Shown one piece after another: positions 35,735 to 45,775 of a stretch of DNA of 64,000 nt. The DNA lies in assembly GCF_004745575.1 (NCBI RefSeq), contig NZ_RPEM01000008.1:62329-126328 (forward strand). Reading direction: 5' to 3'. Under the pieces are notes generated by a model. The model did no database searches. It was not told the origin of the DNA and was given only the letters and a program-made list of their open reading frames with translations. Within the stretch, counting starts at the first letter, position 1; every line of letters begins with the position of its first letter. Position numbers and translations under genes: made by a program. The DNA is from Pseudotabrizicola sediminis (GTDB lineage Bacteria; Pseudomonadota; Alphaproteobacteria; Rhodobacterales; Rhodobacteraceae).

Positions 35735-36913
35735 ATGACCGCACCTGTGTTACCTCCGCGCCAGATATTCTGGACCCGCCGCCGCGTGAAGTCGCTGGTG
35801 GTGCAGGCGGTGTTTCTGGGTGGGTTGGCCTGGCTTTTTTACTTTCTGTTTGCCAATACCACGGCCAACCTGCAGAGGCAGGGCATCGCTTCGGGCTTTG
35901 GCTTTCTGTCGCAACGGGCTGGGTTTGACGTTTCCCTGTCCTTCCTGCCGTTCACCAGTGATTCAAGCTATGGCCGGGCATTCTGGGTGGCCGTGGTCAA
36001 CGCCTTGGTGCTGTCGGCTTTGGGGATTGTGCTGGCCACGGTGCTGGGGTTCGGGCTTGGGCTGGCGCGGGTGTCAAAAAACTGGCTGATTGCCCGGCTG
36101 GCAACCGTTTACATCGAGATCTTCCGCAATATCCCGCTGCTGCTGCAACTGTTCTTCTGGTATTTTGCCATCCTGCGCCAATTGCCGGGGCCGAAGGAAA
36201 GCTTGGTTCTGGCCGATCTGGTCATTCTGAACAATCGTGGGCTGTACATGCCGCGCCCCCAGGTCGATCAGAGCGGCTGGGTGATTATGGTGTGCTTCGC
36301 GGCTGGTTTATGTATGGCTTTGGTCATGACGTTGCGTGCCAGACAGCAGCGGCTGAAAACCGGCCATGGCCCGAAATGCTGGTTCTGGTGGCCCATCGGA
36401 CTGTTCGCCCTTCCCCTCACCGCGTACGTGCTCAGCGGTGCCAGCCTGTCCTTTGTCATTCCCGAATTGCGCGGCTTTAACTACCGCGGCGGCATGCTGA
36501 TGCTGCCGGAAATGCTGGCGGCCCTGTTGGGACTTGGGTTCTATATCTCGGCGGCGATCGGCGAGATCGTGCGCTCGGGCATTCAGGGCGTGGACAGGGG
36601 GCAGGTCGAGGCGGCATCGGCGCTGGGGCTTGGCCGGCGAGATATTATGCGGTTGGTGGTCTTGCCGCAGGCCATGCGCATCATCATTCCACCTTTGGCC
36701 ACGCAGTATCTGTCGCTGGCCAAGAACACCTCGCTGGCTGCCGCAATCGCCTTTCCGGAAATCATCTCTATCGTCGCAGGCACCACGCTGACCCAGACCG
36801 GGCAGGCGCTGGAGGCGATCACGCTGGCCATGCTGTTTTACATGAGCGTCAGCCTGTCGATTGCCGCTGTCATGAACTTCCTCAACTACCGGGTGCTGCG
36901 CCATGGCAACTGA
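35735..36913 (+). CDS. Amino-acid ABC transporter permease (AapQ-like)
   Basis: 392 residues, about eight membrane segments and the EAA motif EAASALGLGRRDIMRLVVLPQ-type loop. The long insertion between the first segments and the EAA domain is typical of AapQ/BztB. The ATG at 35735 starts after a weak GAGCG; earlier in-frame starts would overlap the binding-protein gene. It overlaps the next permease gene by 11 bases. Confidence 0.9.
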   Translation: MTAPVLPPRQIFWTRRRVKSLVVQAVFLGGLAWLFYFLFANTTANLQRQGIASGFGFLSQRAGFDVSLSFLPFTSDSSYGRAFWVAVVNALVLSALGIVLATVLGFGLGLARVSKNWLIARLATVYIEIFRNIPLLLQLFFWYFAILRQLPGPKESLVLADLVILNNRGLYMPRPQVDQSGWVIMVCFAAGLCMALVMTLRARQQRLKTGHGPKCWFWWPIGLFALPLTAYVLSGASLSFVIPELRGFNYRGGMLMLPEMLAALLGLGFYISAAIGEIVRSGIQGVDRGQVEAASALGLGRRDIMRLVVLPQAMRIIIPPLATQYLSLAKNTSLAAAIAFPEIISIVAGTTLTQTGQALEAITLAMLFYMSVSLSIAAVMNFLNYRVLRHGN

Positions 36914-38003
36914 CCACACCGCCTTTCTGCCACCGCCTGTTGTATCGGCCGGGCCGCTGGCGTGGATGCGGCGCAACCTGTTTACAGATTGGCGGCAGAC
37001 GGCTTTGACGCTGATCGTGCTTTATGCGGTCATAAGGGGTGTGCCCCCGTTGCTGGGCTGGCTGTTTGTGGATGCCACATGGCAAGGTACGCGCGATGAC
37101 TGCGTCGCCAACGGCGGTGCCTGCTGGGCGTTCGTTTCGGCACGCTGGGGCCAGTTCATCTATGGGTTTTACCCGGCTGACGAACGTTGGCGCGTCAATG
37201 TCACATTCGCGATGCTGGCGCTGTCGGTAGTACCGCTGGTCTTGCCGATGGTGCGGGGCAAGGGCTGGATCATCGGCTTTCTGCTGACGCTGTATCCCGT
37301 GCTGGCCTTTTGTCTGCTTTATGGCGGGGTCTTCGGCCTGCCGGTGGTGGAAACCGCCAGATGGGGCGGCTTCATGCTGACGCTGGTGGTCGCGATCACG
37401 GGAATTGTCGGCTCGCTGCCGATTGGAATTCTGCTGGCGCTTGGGCGTCGGTCGAACATGCCTGCGATCCGCACGTTCTGCACCCTGTTCATCGAATTGT
37501 TCCGCGCCGTACCGCTGATCACCGTGCTGTTCATGGCCTCGGTCATGCTGCCCCTGTTCCTGCCCACCGGCTTCAGTCTGGACAAGCTGTTGCGCGCCCT
37601 GATCGGGGTGGCGGTCTTCAATGGTGCGCTGATGGCCGAAGTGGTGCGCGGTGGCTTGCAGGCCATTCCCAAAGGCCAGTATGAGGCGGCAACAGCGGCA
37701 GGCATGGGCTATTGGCGGATGATGGGATTTGTCATCCTGCCGCAGGCGCTGCGTCTGGTGATACCAGGGTTGGTCAACACCTGGGTTGCCATCATCAAGG
37801 ACACCACCCTTGTGCTGATCATCGGTCTGTTTGATCTGTTGGGCATTGTTCAGGCTGGAGTTGCCGATGCGAACTGGTTGTCGGCATCGGTCACAAAAAC
37901 CGGCTATGTCTTTGCGGCCATGGGGTTCTGGATCCTGTGCTTCTCGCTCTCGCGCTATTCAATGTATCTTGAGCGGCGGCTTGGACTGGGGGCGTCACGA
38001 TGA
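36903..38003 (+). CDS. Amino-acid ABC transporter permease (AapM-like)
   Basis: 366 residues with the AapM layout: a Cys-containing periplasmic loop ([20 protein letters not shown]) before the EAA domain ([22 protein letters not shown] region). It forms the heterodimer with the previous permease. Its TGA overlaps the ATPase ATG (ATGA). Confidence 0.9.
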   Translation: MATDHTAFLPPPVVSAGPLAWMRRNLFTDWRQTALTLIVLYAVIRGVPPLLGWLFVDATWQGTRDDCVANGGACWAFVSARWGQFIYGFYPADERWRVNVTFAMLALSVVPLVLPMVRGKGWIIGFLLTLYPVLAFCLLYGGVFGLPVVETARWGGFMLTLVVAITGIVGSLPIGILLALGRRSNMPAIRTFCTLFIELFRAVPLITVLFMASVMLPLFLPTGFSLDKLLRALIGVAVFNGALMAEVVRGGLQAIPKGQYEAATAAGMGYWRMMGFVILPQALRLVIPGLVNTWVAIIKDTTLVLIIGLFDLLGIVQAGVADANWLSASVTKTGYVFAAMGFWILCFSLSRYSMYLERRLGLGASR

Positions 38004-38740
38004 GCACCGACATGATTGCCATGCGGGGCGTAAACAAATGGTTTGGCCAGATGCGCGTGCTGGCCGATATCAACCTGACCGTTGCCGAGGGCGAAAAGCT
38101 GGTCATCTGCGGCCCATCGGGGTCTGGCAAATCGACCCTGATCCGCTGTATCAATCAGTTGGAACATCACCAGATGGGCGACATCGTGGTGAACGGGATC
38201 AAGGTGGACGCCGAGCTGAAAACGCTCGATCTGGTGCGGCGCGATATCGGCATGGTCTTCCAGTCCTTCAATCTTTATCCGCACATGACCGTTTTGCAGA
38301 ACCTGATGCTGGCACAGGTCTGGGTTCAGGGCCGCAAGCGCCGCGATGCCGAAGAGGTGGCGCGCCACTATCTCGACCGGGTGCATATTCCCGAACAAGC
38401 CGACAAATTCCCGGCTCAGCTTTCGGGCGGTCAGCAGCAACGGGTAGCGATTGCCCGCGCGCTGTGCACCAAACCAAAGATCATGCTGTTTGATGAACCC
38501 ACCAGCGCGCTTGATCCGGAAATGATCAAGGAAGTGCTGGATGTGATGACCGAGCTGGCGACAGAAGGCATGACCATGATCTGCGTGACGCATGAAATGG
38601 GGTTTGCCCGCAATGTCGCCAATCGCGTGATCTTCATGGATGCCGGGCGAATCGTGGAACAGGGCCCCCCCGCCGAATTCTTTTCCAATCCGCAGAGTGA
38701 CAGGGCAAAGCTGTTCTTGTCGCAGGTCAGGTTGAATTGA
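38000..38740 (+). CDS. Amino-acid ABC transporter ATPase (AapP/GlnQ-like)
   Basis: 246 residues. Walker [10 protein letters not shown], signature [15 protein letters not shown], Walker [15 protein letters not shown] and switch VTHEMGFA, the standard polar amino-acid ATPase. Last component of the four-gene importer; the RpiR gene follows closely. Confidence 0.93.
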   Translation: MSTDMIAMRGVNKWFGQMRVLADINLTVAEGEKLVICGPSGSGKSTLIRCINQLEHHQMGDIVVNGIKVDAELKTLDLVRRDIGMVFQSFNLYPHMTVLQNLMLAQVWVQGRKRRDAEEVARHYLDRVHIPEQADKFPAQLSGGQQQRVAIARALCTKPKIMLFDEPTSALDPEMIKEVLDVMTELATEGMTMICVTHEMGFARNVANRVIFMDAGRIVEQGPPAEFFSNPQSDRAKLFLSQVRLN

Positions 38741-38751
38741 GGATTGCTTTT

Positions 38752-39648
38752 GTGAGAGATGCCCAGAAATCAGAGGCTCACAAGCCGCGCAAACCGGCAT
38801 CGGCCTCAGAGTTTCAGAACCTGCTGATGCAGGAACGGGACCGCTTTACTCCCAAGATGCTGGAGGCGGGCGGATATGTCATCGACAACCCCAAAGAGGT
38901 CGCCTTCAGCCCGGTATCCCAGCTTTCGGCGCGGTCGGGCCTTGCAAGCGCCAACTTTGTGCGGCTGGCCCAGTCCATGGGTTTTGCAGGCTTTACCGAA
39001 ATGCAGGCCCTGTTCCGCGATCCGTTGCGCGAAGCCTACCCCGCCTCGCTCGAGGAACGGATCCGCCATTCGCAGGGGGAACAGGTCATCCCCAACCCGA
39101 ACGATGTGGTGGCAATAGGCTTGTCTTTTGCGCAGGCCAATATTGCATCGCTGACCCATCTGGCCGAAAAACTTGACCGCATGCCGCTGGAGGCCGCGAT
39201 CAATCTGGTCCTTGGCGCGCGGGTTGTGCATGTGATCGGGGCAGACCGGTCCTTTGCCGCTGCGTCCTATCTGTCTTACGCACTGAACCGGGCGGGTGTG
39301 CAATGTGTGCAGATTGCGGGCCTGGGCAGTTCGGTGGCCGATCAGGCCAATGTCATGGCACCCGGCGATCTGTTGGTTGCCATCAGCTTTCCGCCCTATG
39401 CCGATGACACAGTGACGGTTGCAGGTGTGGCGCTTGCGCGCGGAAATCCGGTTCTGGCCATCACCAACAGCACGATCAGCCCGATCACCGAAGGGGCGGC
39501 AGAAGTGCTTTTGGTGGACGATGCCGAGTTGCACGGATTTCGGTCGCTGACCGCCCTGTTGTCGCTGGTGCAGACGCTGATGATGGGCATTGCCTATCGC
39601 AAGCGCGGTGAGCGAGACGATTTCGATATCGACGATATAAACGCGTAA
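38752..39648 (+). CDS. RpiR/MurR-family regulator (first of two)
   Basis: 298 residues. N-terminal HTH_6 domain (QLSARSGLASANFVRLAQSM with FAGFTEMQALFRD) and a C-terminal SIS sugar-isomerase-like domain (VVHVIGADRSFAAASYLSYA). GTG 38752 has GAGGA eight bases before it and is chosen; a TTG at 38737 overlapping the ATPase stop is possible. Operon context indicates control of the amino-acid importer and dihydropyrimidinase. The ligand is probably not a sugar phosphate, despite the SIS fold. Confidence 0.87.
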   Translation: MRDAQKSEAHKPRKPASASEFQNLLMQERDRFTPKMLEAGGYVIDNPKEVAFSPVSQLSARSGLASANFVRLAQSMGFAGFTEMQALFRDPLREAYPASLEERIRHSQGEQVIPNPNDVVAIGLSFAQANIASLTHLAEKLDRMPLEAAINLVLGARVVHVIGADRSFAAASYLSYALNRAGVQCVQIAGLGSSVADQANVMAPGDLLVAISFPPYADDTVTVAGVALARGNPVLAITNSTISPITEGAAEVLLVDDAELHGFRSLTALLSLVQTLMMGIAYRKRGERDDFDIDDINA

Positions 39649-39661
39649 GGACACACGACGA

Positions 39662-41062
39662 ATGGCATTCGATCTGATCATCCGGGGCGGCACCCTGGCC
39701 ACAGCCGCCGATGTGTACAAAGCCGACATTGCCATTCGCGACGGACGCATTGTGCAGATCGGCCTTGATCTGGGTGAGGCCGCCCGTGTGATTGATGCCA
39801 GCGGAAAGTATGTTCTGCCCGGCGGCATCGACAGCCATGTGCATATTGCCCAAGCCTCAGGCGATGGCATCCAGATGGCGGATGATTTTGCCTCTGGCAC
39901 GCTATCGGCCCTGTTTGGCGGCAACACGATGGTTTTGCCGTTTTGCCTGCCTGCCAAGGGCCAGTCGCTGCGCGCCGCGTTGCAGGAATATCATAATCTG
40001 GCCGAAGGGGCCTGTTACACCGATGTCAGCTTTCATGTGATCATTCCCGATACGACAGATCAGATCCTGGGGCAGGAAATCCCCGCGTTGGTGGCCGACG
40101 GCTATACCTCGTTCAAGGTGTTCATGACCTATGAGGGGTTGCGTCTGAACGACGCGCAGATCCTGGCGACCATGGACGCCGCACAGGGGGCCGGGGCGCT
40201 GATCATGGTCCATTGCGAAAATGAGGATGTCATCCGGTTTCTGGTCGACAGGGCGGAACGCAATGGTGATCTGGTGCCCGCCGCACATGCCCGAACCCGC
40301 CCGGTATCGGCAGAGCGCGAAGCCACCCATCGCGCCATGGCACTGGCAGAGGTGGCAGATGTGCCGGTCGTCATCGTCCACGTCTCAAACCGCGAGGCGA
40401 TGGAGGAAATCTCCCGCGCCCGTGCCCGCGGCAGCCGAGTGGTAGGCGAAACTTGCCCGCAATACCTTGTGCTGACAGCCGATGATCTGGAAGCCATGGA
40501 CTGGAGCGGGGCAAAGTTCGTCTGCTCGCCCCCGCCCAGAACCACGGCCGATCAGGAGGCGTGCTGGGAAGGCATCCGCATGGGCATCTTCGACCTGGTC
40601 TCGTCCGATCATTGCCCATTTGTTTATGACGACCCGAAGGGCAAACTAAATCCCAAGGGCCGAACATCCTTTCGGCATGTCCCCAATGGCATACCCGGCG
40701 TGGAAACCCGCCTTCCGATCCTGTTCTCGGAAGGGGTGTCAAAAGGGCGGATCGACCTGTCCCGCTTTGTCGCGCTGACCGCGACCAATCAGGCAAAAAC
40801 CTATGGGCTTTACCCCCGGAAGGGGACCATCGCCATCGGCTCGGATGCCGACCTCACAATCTGGGATCCTGAGGCCGAGCGGATCATCCGCCATGCGGAC
40901 CTGCATGACGGATCAGATTATTCGCCCTATGAAGGCTTTGCCGTCACGGGCTGGCCGGTTACCGTCATTTTGCGCGGCACCGTCATGGTCGAAAACGAAC
41001 AACTTTGCGGGGCGCAAGGGGCTGGGGCCTATGTGTCCCGAGGGCTGCCCAGGATCGGCTGA
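39662..41062 (+). CDS. hydA: Dihydropyrimidinase / hydantoinase
   Basis: 466 residues, cyclic amidohydrolase. Metal motif GIDSHVHI near residue 57, carboxylated Lys in YTSFKVFMTY, His in VHCENED and VIVHVSNREA, catalytic Asp in VSSDHCPF. It opens the ring of dihydrouracil, dihydrothymine or hydantoins to N-carbamoyl-amino acids. No carbamoylase or dihydropyrimidine dehydrogenase is seen nearby. It lies 13 bases after the RpiR gene. The pairing with an amino-acid importer and class V PLP enzyme suggests use of a cyclic amide/amino-acid derivative from outside; this is inference. Confidence 0.92.
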   Translation: MAFDLIIRGGTLATAADVYKADIAIRDGRIVQIGLDLGEAARVIDASGKYVLPGGIDSHVHIAQASGDGIQMADDFASGTLSALFGGNTMVLPFCLPAKGQSLRAALQEYHNLAEGACYTDVSFHVIIPDTTDQILGQEIPALVADGYTSFKVFMTYEGLRLNDAQILATMDAAQGAGALIMVHCENEDVIRFLVDRAERNGDLVPAAHARTRPVSAEREATHRAMALAEVADVPVVIVHVSNREAMEEISRARARGSRVVGETCPQYLVLTADDLEAMDWSGAKFVCSPPPRTTADQEACWEGIRMGIFDLVSSDHCPFVYDDPKGKLNPKGRTSFRHVPNGIPGVETRLPILFSEGVSKGRIDLSRFVALTATNQAKTYGLYPRKGTIAIGSDADLTIWDPEAERIIRHADLHDGSDYSPYEGFAVTGWPVTVILRGTVMVENEQLCGAQGAGAYVSRGLPRIG

Positions 41063-41136
41063 CCACGGGCCAAGCCGGCCGTTCACCGGCTGTAGACGCG
41101 ACGGCAAGGCGTCTGCCTTACCGAATGCGCTGCGCC

Positions 41137-41530
41137 TCAGGCTGCTATGCGCCATCCCCACTTTTTCGCCAGCGCCAAGGACTCGGCCACCGGCAACACC
41201 GCATCGGTTGTGCCAAGACTGCGAAGCGAGACGGCAGCGGCGGCGTGGCCCAGCCTTACGGTGTCTTCCATCGGCCAGTTCTGGTGCAGGCCGTAGATCA
41301 CGCCTGCAGCAAAAGCATCCCCTGCCCCGTTTGCCCCGATGACTTTTTCCGGAGGAACGTCTACCGAAGGGATGAACGTAGCCTCACCGCCGCGCGGCAG
41401 CACGACCGCGCCTTCGGGGAAGTACGCCACCAGCAGCTTCATGCTGCCCATCGACAGCACGGTCTTTGCCGACGCAATGACCCGGAGGATATCGGCCGCC
41501 TCTGCCGCGACCGTCGGGTTTCTCCGGGCG
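41137..41530 (-). pseudogene. PfkB-family sugar kinase, C-terminal fragment
   Basis: About 130 residues match the second half of a ribokinase/fructokinase: [40 protein letters not shown] (the anion hole and catalytic Asp), AFAAGVIYGLHQNWPMED. The first about 180 residues, including the substrate lid and the start codon, are missing. At about 41530 the sequence passes directly into the C-terminal coding region of the ABC ATPase, in a different frame. This is the 3' half of a deletion scar; the kinase cannot be made as a working enzyme. Confidence 0.8.
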
Positions 41531-42379
41531 GATGCCGTAGACCACCGCCTGCCCCACGGTGCCGTTTGCTTCGGGTTCCAACGGCAGGCGCAGCCCGGCC
41601 TCGGTCTGCACAAAGCGGCCGTCTGCATCCTGCGCGATGGTGCCGGGGATCAGGTTCATCGCCGGCGAGCCCAGAAATTCCGCCACAAACAGGTTGGCCG
41701 GGCGATCATAGATGGCCAGCGGTTCGCCCACCTGTTCGATCCGGTCGTCATGCATCACCACAACCAGATCGGCCATGGTCATCGCCTCGATCTGATCATG
41801 CGTCACGTAGATCGTCGTGGTCTTCAGGCGCTGGTGCAATGCCTTGATTTCGGCCCGCATTTCCACCCGAAGCTTGGCGTCCAGGTTGGACAGCGGTTCG
41901 TCGAACAGGAACACCTCCGGCTCACGCGTCAGGGCGCGGCCCATGGCCACGCGCTGGCGTTGCCCGCCCGACAGTTGCGATGGCAGGCGGTCCAGCATGG
42001 GCCCAAGTTTAAGGATCGCCGCCGCGCGCTTGATCCGGTCGGTGATCAGGTGCAGCGGTGTTTTGCGCATCTTCAGGCCAAAGGACATGTTGTCTTCGAC
42101 GCTCATGTGCGGATAAAGCGCGTAAGACTGGAACACCATGGCAATGCCGCGGTTCTTGGCATGCACGTTGTTGACCATGCGCCCGGCAATGTTGATCTCG
42201 CCGCTGGTCACATCCTCCAGCCCCGCCGTCATCCGCAACAGCGTCGATTTCCCGCAGCCTGATGGTCCGACAAGCACGGCAAAGGCACCTTCCGGGATGG
42301 TCAGGTCAACGCCATGCAGGATTTCCAGCCCGCCAAAGCTTTTGCGCAGATTGCGATACTCGACATAGCCCTCTGCCAT
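41384..42379 (-). CDS. Sugar ABC transporter ATPase (UgpC/MsmK-like), C-terminus replaced by deletion
   Basis: 331 residues as read. Residues 1 to about 284 are normal: Walker [58 protein letters not shown] and the first part of the TOBE domain to VVYGIRPE. From there the frame enters the neighbouring kinase gene out of frame ([14 protein letters not shown]) and stops 48 codons later. The last about 60-70 residues of the regulatory OB domain are lost. The nucleotide-binding domain is intact, so activity is possible but regulation is probably lost. ATG 42379 follows AAGGA; ATG 42409 overlaps the permease stop and is the alternative. Confidence 0.8.
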   Translation of the reverse strand: MAEGYVEYRNLRKSFGGLEILHGVDLTIPEGAFAVLVGPSGCGKSTLLRMTAGLEDVTSGEINIAGRMVNNVHAKNRGIAMVFQSYALYPHMSVEDNMSFGLKMRKTPLHLITDRIKRAAAILKLGPMLDRLPSQLSGGQRQRVAMGRALTREPEVFLFDEPLSNLDAKLRVEMRAEIKALHQRLKTTTIYVTHDQIEAMTMADLVVVMHDDRIEQVGEPLAIYDRPANLFVAEFLGSPAMNLIPGTIAQDADGRFVQTEAGLRLPLEPEANGTVGQAVVYGIRPEKPDGRGRGGRYPPGHCVGKDRAVDGQHEAAGGVLPRRRGRAAARR

Positions 42380-42405
42380 TTTCTGTCCTTCCGATACTTG
42401 CGTTG

Positions 42406-43269
42406 TCATGATTTGACCGCCCCCGATACGATGCTGTCCACGACCTTTCGTTCCAGCAGCAGATAGACCAGCAAGAGCGGCAGCACGGTCAGGATGGTAA
42501 AGGCGTTGTAGACGGCGTAATCCTGTATCCCCATGGAATCCTTGAGCATATAGAGCTGATAGGGCAGCGTTCGCATATCGGTCTGGTTCACCAGGGCCAG
42601 CACGAATGAAAACTCGTTCCAGGCTTCGCGCAGGCACAGCACCGCCGCCGTCACCACACCCGGCCAGGCCATCGGCAGCATCACATGGCGCAGGCGGTTC
42701 CACATATTGGCGCCGTCCAGCGTGGCGCTTTCCTCGATCTCTTTCGGGATCGACCCGAAAAAGCCCACCAGAATCCATGTCGCCAAGGGCACCGCACTGG
42801 CAATGTAGGTGATGAACAGCACGGAATAGGTGTTGATCAGGCCCAGATCGCTCATCAGGTCATTCAGCGGCACGATCAGGCTGACACGCGGGATGATGCG
42901 CGGGATCAGATACAAGAGCAGCAGCACGTGGCGGAATTTGAACGCATAGCGGGCAAAGCCATAGGCCGCCAGAATGGCAAGGATCAGCGGCACGATCGTT
43001 GCCACCACCGTCACGATGACGCTGTTCATCAGCCATGTGCTGAACCCCGGCATGCTGAGCACCTTGCGGTAGGCATCCAGCCGCCAGACTTCGGGCAACA
43101 GGCTTTTGCTCTCATAGATTTCAAGCGGGTCTTTGAAGGACGACAGGATCGCCCAGATGATCGGGGTTGCTGTCCAGATCACCAGAAAGGTCAGGGTGAA
43201 CCAGATCAGCACCTTGGGACCAAGGCGTTGGAACAGCAGCGCCATCGGGCCGGACTCTTGCACTCTCAT
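42406..43269 (-). CDS. Sugar ABC transporter permease (MalG/UgpE-like)
   Basis: 287 residues, six membrane segments, EAA loop [21 protein letters not shown], which is standard for carbohydrate-uptake-1 permeases. It starts by ATGA overlap with the partner permease. It appears intact, unlike the binding-protein and ATPase genes of the operon. Confidence 0.9.
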   Translation of the reverse strand: MRVQESGPMALLFQRLGPKVLIWFTLTFLVIWTATPIIWAILSSFKDPLEIYESKSLLPEVWRLDAYRKVLSMPGFSTWLMNSVIVTVVATIVPLILAILAAYGFARYAFKFRHVLLLLYLIPRIIPRVSLIVPLNDLMSDLGLINTYSVLFITYIASAVPLATWILVGFFGSIPKEIEESATLDGANMWNRLRHVMLPMAWPGVVTAAVLCLREAWNEFSFVLALVNQTDMRTLPYQLYMLKDSMGIQDYAVYNAFTILTVLPLLLVYLLLERKVVDSIVSGAVKS

Positions 43270-44192
43270 TTGCCTGCCTCCGAATGGCGGCGGTCACCCA
43301 TCACGAAGATCTTGATATAGATCAGGCTGAGCACCGTGTTGAACACCAGCAGAACCACCATCAGCACCGCGCCCTGACCGAAGTTCAGTTGCCGGAACGC
43401 CAGTTCATACATGTAGATCGACACCAGCTCAGTTGCTTTGAGCGGCCCGCCGGAGGTGAGGGCCAGCACGATATCGAAGGTGGAAAAGCTGATATACGAC
43501 ACCCAGATCAGGCTGACCCCCAGCATGGGTTTGATCAGCGGCAGGGTGATGCGGAAGAAAATCTGGATCGGGTTCGCCCCGTCAATCGCGGCCGCGTCAT
43601 ACAGATCCTTGTCGATGGTCTGTATCCCGCCCAGCAGGATCAGCGAGGCAAAGGGCACCATGAACCAGCAATTGGCCATGATCGCCACCACAAAGGCCAA
43701 AGTCGGATCGCCCAGCCAGGATTGCGCCGGCAGACCCAGTTGCGCCAGCACCGTGTTCACGAAACCGCCGCTGGTGGTGAAGATGAAGCGGAACATGACG
43801 GCAGTGGCGATGCCCGACACGAAATACGGCACAAGGCTGAGGCCGCGAAAAAACCGCCGCCCACGCACCACTTTGTAAAGCACCAGCGCAAAGCTCATGG
43901 ACATGAAGATGCCCAGCACGATGCTGATCACCACAAAGCTCAGCGTGCGGAGCATTGCGGCCTGAAACCGGGGGTCGGCAAAGACATCGATGTAATTTTT
44001 GAGGCCAACGAATGTCTTGTTCATGAACATGTCGGTTTCGTTCAGAGACAAGATGATACCGCCCACAACGGCATAGCCCAGAACGCCCATCACAAAGAGC
44101 AGTCCCGGCAAGACAAGCAGATAGGGAACAAACGGTTTCAGGCGGTCGGCACCTGTTGGTCCGTCTTCAACCATGGGCGTGGTATGTGACAT
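43266..44192 (-). CDS. Sugar ABC transporter permease (MalF/UgpA-like)
   Basis: 308 residues, six membrane segments with EAA loop DAAAIDGANPIQIFFRITLP. ATG 44192 has AGAGG six bases upstream; reading to 44246 is not needed. It appears intact. Confidence 0.9.
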   Translation of the reverse strand: MSHTTPMVEDGPTGADRLKPFVPYLLVLPGLLFVMGVLGYAVVGGIILSLNETDMFMNKTFVGLKNYIDVFADPRFQAAMLRTLSFVVISIVLGIFMSMSFALVLYKVVRGRRFFRGLSLVPYFVSGIATAVMFRFIFTTSGGFVNTVLAQLGLPAQSWLGDPTLAFVVAIMANCWFMVPFASLILLGGIQTIDKDLYDAAAIDGANPIQIFFRITLPLIKPMLGVSLIWVSYISFSTFDIVLALTSGGPLKATELVSIYMYELAFRQLNFGQGAVLMVVLLVFNTVLSLIYIKIFVMGDRRHSEAGK

Positions 44193-44276
44193 ACGGGCCT
44201 CTGACGTTAAGCGTGGGTGAAAAGGGCGGTACGGATAAATCCGCACCGCAGTTGCTTGGGAGCAAAAGTTGGTTGG

Positions 44277-45533
44277 TCAGAGACCCGCGGCCTTGTTCAC
44301 CAGATCCTGGTATTCTTTGGCCAGATCGGCAGCCGGGGTCGTGGTGTCGGCGACAGACCGATCCCGCAGTTGGGTCAGCACGTCATAGATCTGGATCACC
44401 CGTGTCGGGTGGGTCGGCAAAGGTACCAGCGATGCGGCCAAAGGTGCGATATCCTGCGCCCATGGCTTTGCCGCCAGATATTCCGGGTCGTTCGAGACCG
44501 CCGAATTGGTGGTCGGCTGATACCGGATGGCGACCTGCTTGGCAAAATCAGGGCGGGCCAGATATTCCAGCGCACGGACAACCGCATCATCATCATCCGC
44601 TGCCGTGGTCACGACAAAGGGAAAAGCAAAGCCCGACTGCACATGCGGCTCTGTCTGACCCGGACGGGTTGGCAGACGCTCGAACGTCCACTTGCCCTCG
44701 GCATAGGGCATGGTCTTTTCAATCTCGACGTAAATATGCTCGCCTTCGTGCATCACGCCGGCGCGCCCGCCGACAAAGGCTGCGCGCATCTGGCCGGAAT
44801 CCCAGCTTGCAGAATCCGGGCTGGCCGATTTATCGCGCATCAGGGTCTGGTAGAACTCGATCCATTCGATGCCGACGTCACTGTCGATCTGCGGCACGCC
44901 GTCGATGAACTGCCCGCCCATGGCAAGAAACAGCGGCAGTTCCCATGTCGGCGCGACACAGCAGCCAATCAGGCTGAACCCAAGCATGTCGCCCCCACCT
45001 GGAATGGTGCTGACTGCCTTTGCCGCAGCAAGGACCTTGTCAGTGGTTTCCAGCGGCATCGCAATACCCGCAGCTTCCAGCAGGTCTTTGCGGTAGGTCA
45101 GGTAGATCGACTGCACAAACAGCGCCACGCCATAAAGCTTGCCATCGGCACTTGAGGCCCCTTCCCATGCGATGGGGGAAAGCTGGTTATAGGTGTCGGG
45201 AAACTGCTCTTTGAAGGTTTCGATCTGCGCGTCGAATTCTTTGAGCATGCCGCCCAGCGCAAGCTGGGTGATGTCGCGTGCCTGAATTTGCACGATATCG
45301 GGGGCATTGCCGGACCTTGTGGCCAGCACAAGCTGCGCGCTGACGTCTTCGAGCCGGATCACTTCGAACTCAACCGCGATATCGGGGTTCTCGGCCTTGA
45401 ACTGTGCGAACTGATCTTCGGGGATAAACTGATCCCGCCCGAACCAGACCTTGAGCGTGCGCTCTTGCGCCGCCAGTTGGCTGGACAGTCCGGAAAGCGC
45501 GGTCGTTTCCAGTGCCAGTGCCGCTGTCAGCAT
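44277..45533 (-). CDS. Sugar ABC transporter binding protein with nonsense codon in the signal peptide
   Basis: 418 residues from ATG 45533: a family-1 extracellular binding protein (LKVWFGRDQFIPEDQFAQFK, IQARDITQLALGGMLKEFDA). The natural start is clearly 30 bases earlier: ATG 45563 has GGAGG six bases upstream and is in the same frame, giving MKF-stop-RRTTTFMLTAAL. Codon 4 is TGA (45554-45552). The positively charged n-region (K, RR) needed for export is therefore cut off, and reinitiation at 45533 lacks a good ribosome site. One base change (for example CGA to TGA) explains it. The protein is probably absent or poorly exported. The rest of the gene is undamaged, so the lesion is young or a read error. 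Confidence 0.75.
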   Translation of the reverse strand: MLTAALALETTALSGLSSQLAAQERTLKVWFGRDQFIPEDQFAQFKAENPDIAVEFEVIRLEDVSAQLVLATRSGNAPDIVQIQARDITQLALGGMLKEFDAQIETFKEQFPDTYNQLSPIAWEGASSADGKLYGVALFVQSIYLTYRKDLLEAAGIAMPLETTDKVLAAAKAVSTIPGGGDMLGFSLIGCCVAPTWELPLFLAMGGQFIDGVPQIDSDVGIEWIEFYQTLMRDKSASPDSASWDSGQMRAAFVGGRAGVMHEGEHIYVEIEKTMPYAEGKWTFERLPTRPGQTEPHVQSGFAFPFVVTTAADDDDAVVRALEYLARPDFAKQVAIRYQPTTNSAVSNDPEYLAAKPWAQDIAPLAASLVPLPTHPTRVIQIYDVLTQLRDRSVADTTTPAADLAKEYQDLVNKAAGL

Positions 45534-45775
45534 GAACGTTGTCGTTCTGCGTCAAAATTTCATTGTTTTCCTCCCTGGTTGCTTTTGTCCTGCGGTCTCT
45601 CTGGCTGTCAAAGCCAAAGTTCCGTTGCGACACGTCCTCCAAAACGGGTCGAAACTCTGCTATCGCTACCCTCCTGCCACCAGTAACCCGTAAATTCGCA
45701 AACCTGTCAACGATTGAATTTTCATTCTGAAAGCAGTATTGGAATTTTTGAACCGCAGATCGAAAGGGCCTCATT
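45534..45775. promoter_or_regulatory. Divergent control region, sugar ABC operon / RpiR gene
   Basis: The 242-base region holds the true start context of the binding-protein gene (ATG 45563) and AT-rich repeats near the RpiR start: GAATTTTCATTC at 45716-45727 and ATTGGAATTTTTGAA at about 45738-45752. The ATTGGAATWTT word also occurs upstream of the class V aminotransferase gene near 33208-33218, the other RpiR-linked operon. These are candidate RpiR operators. Confidence 0.4.
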
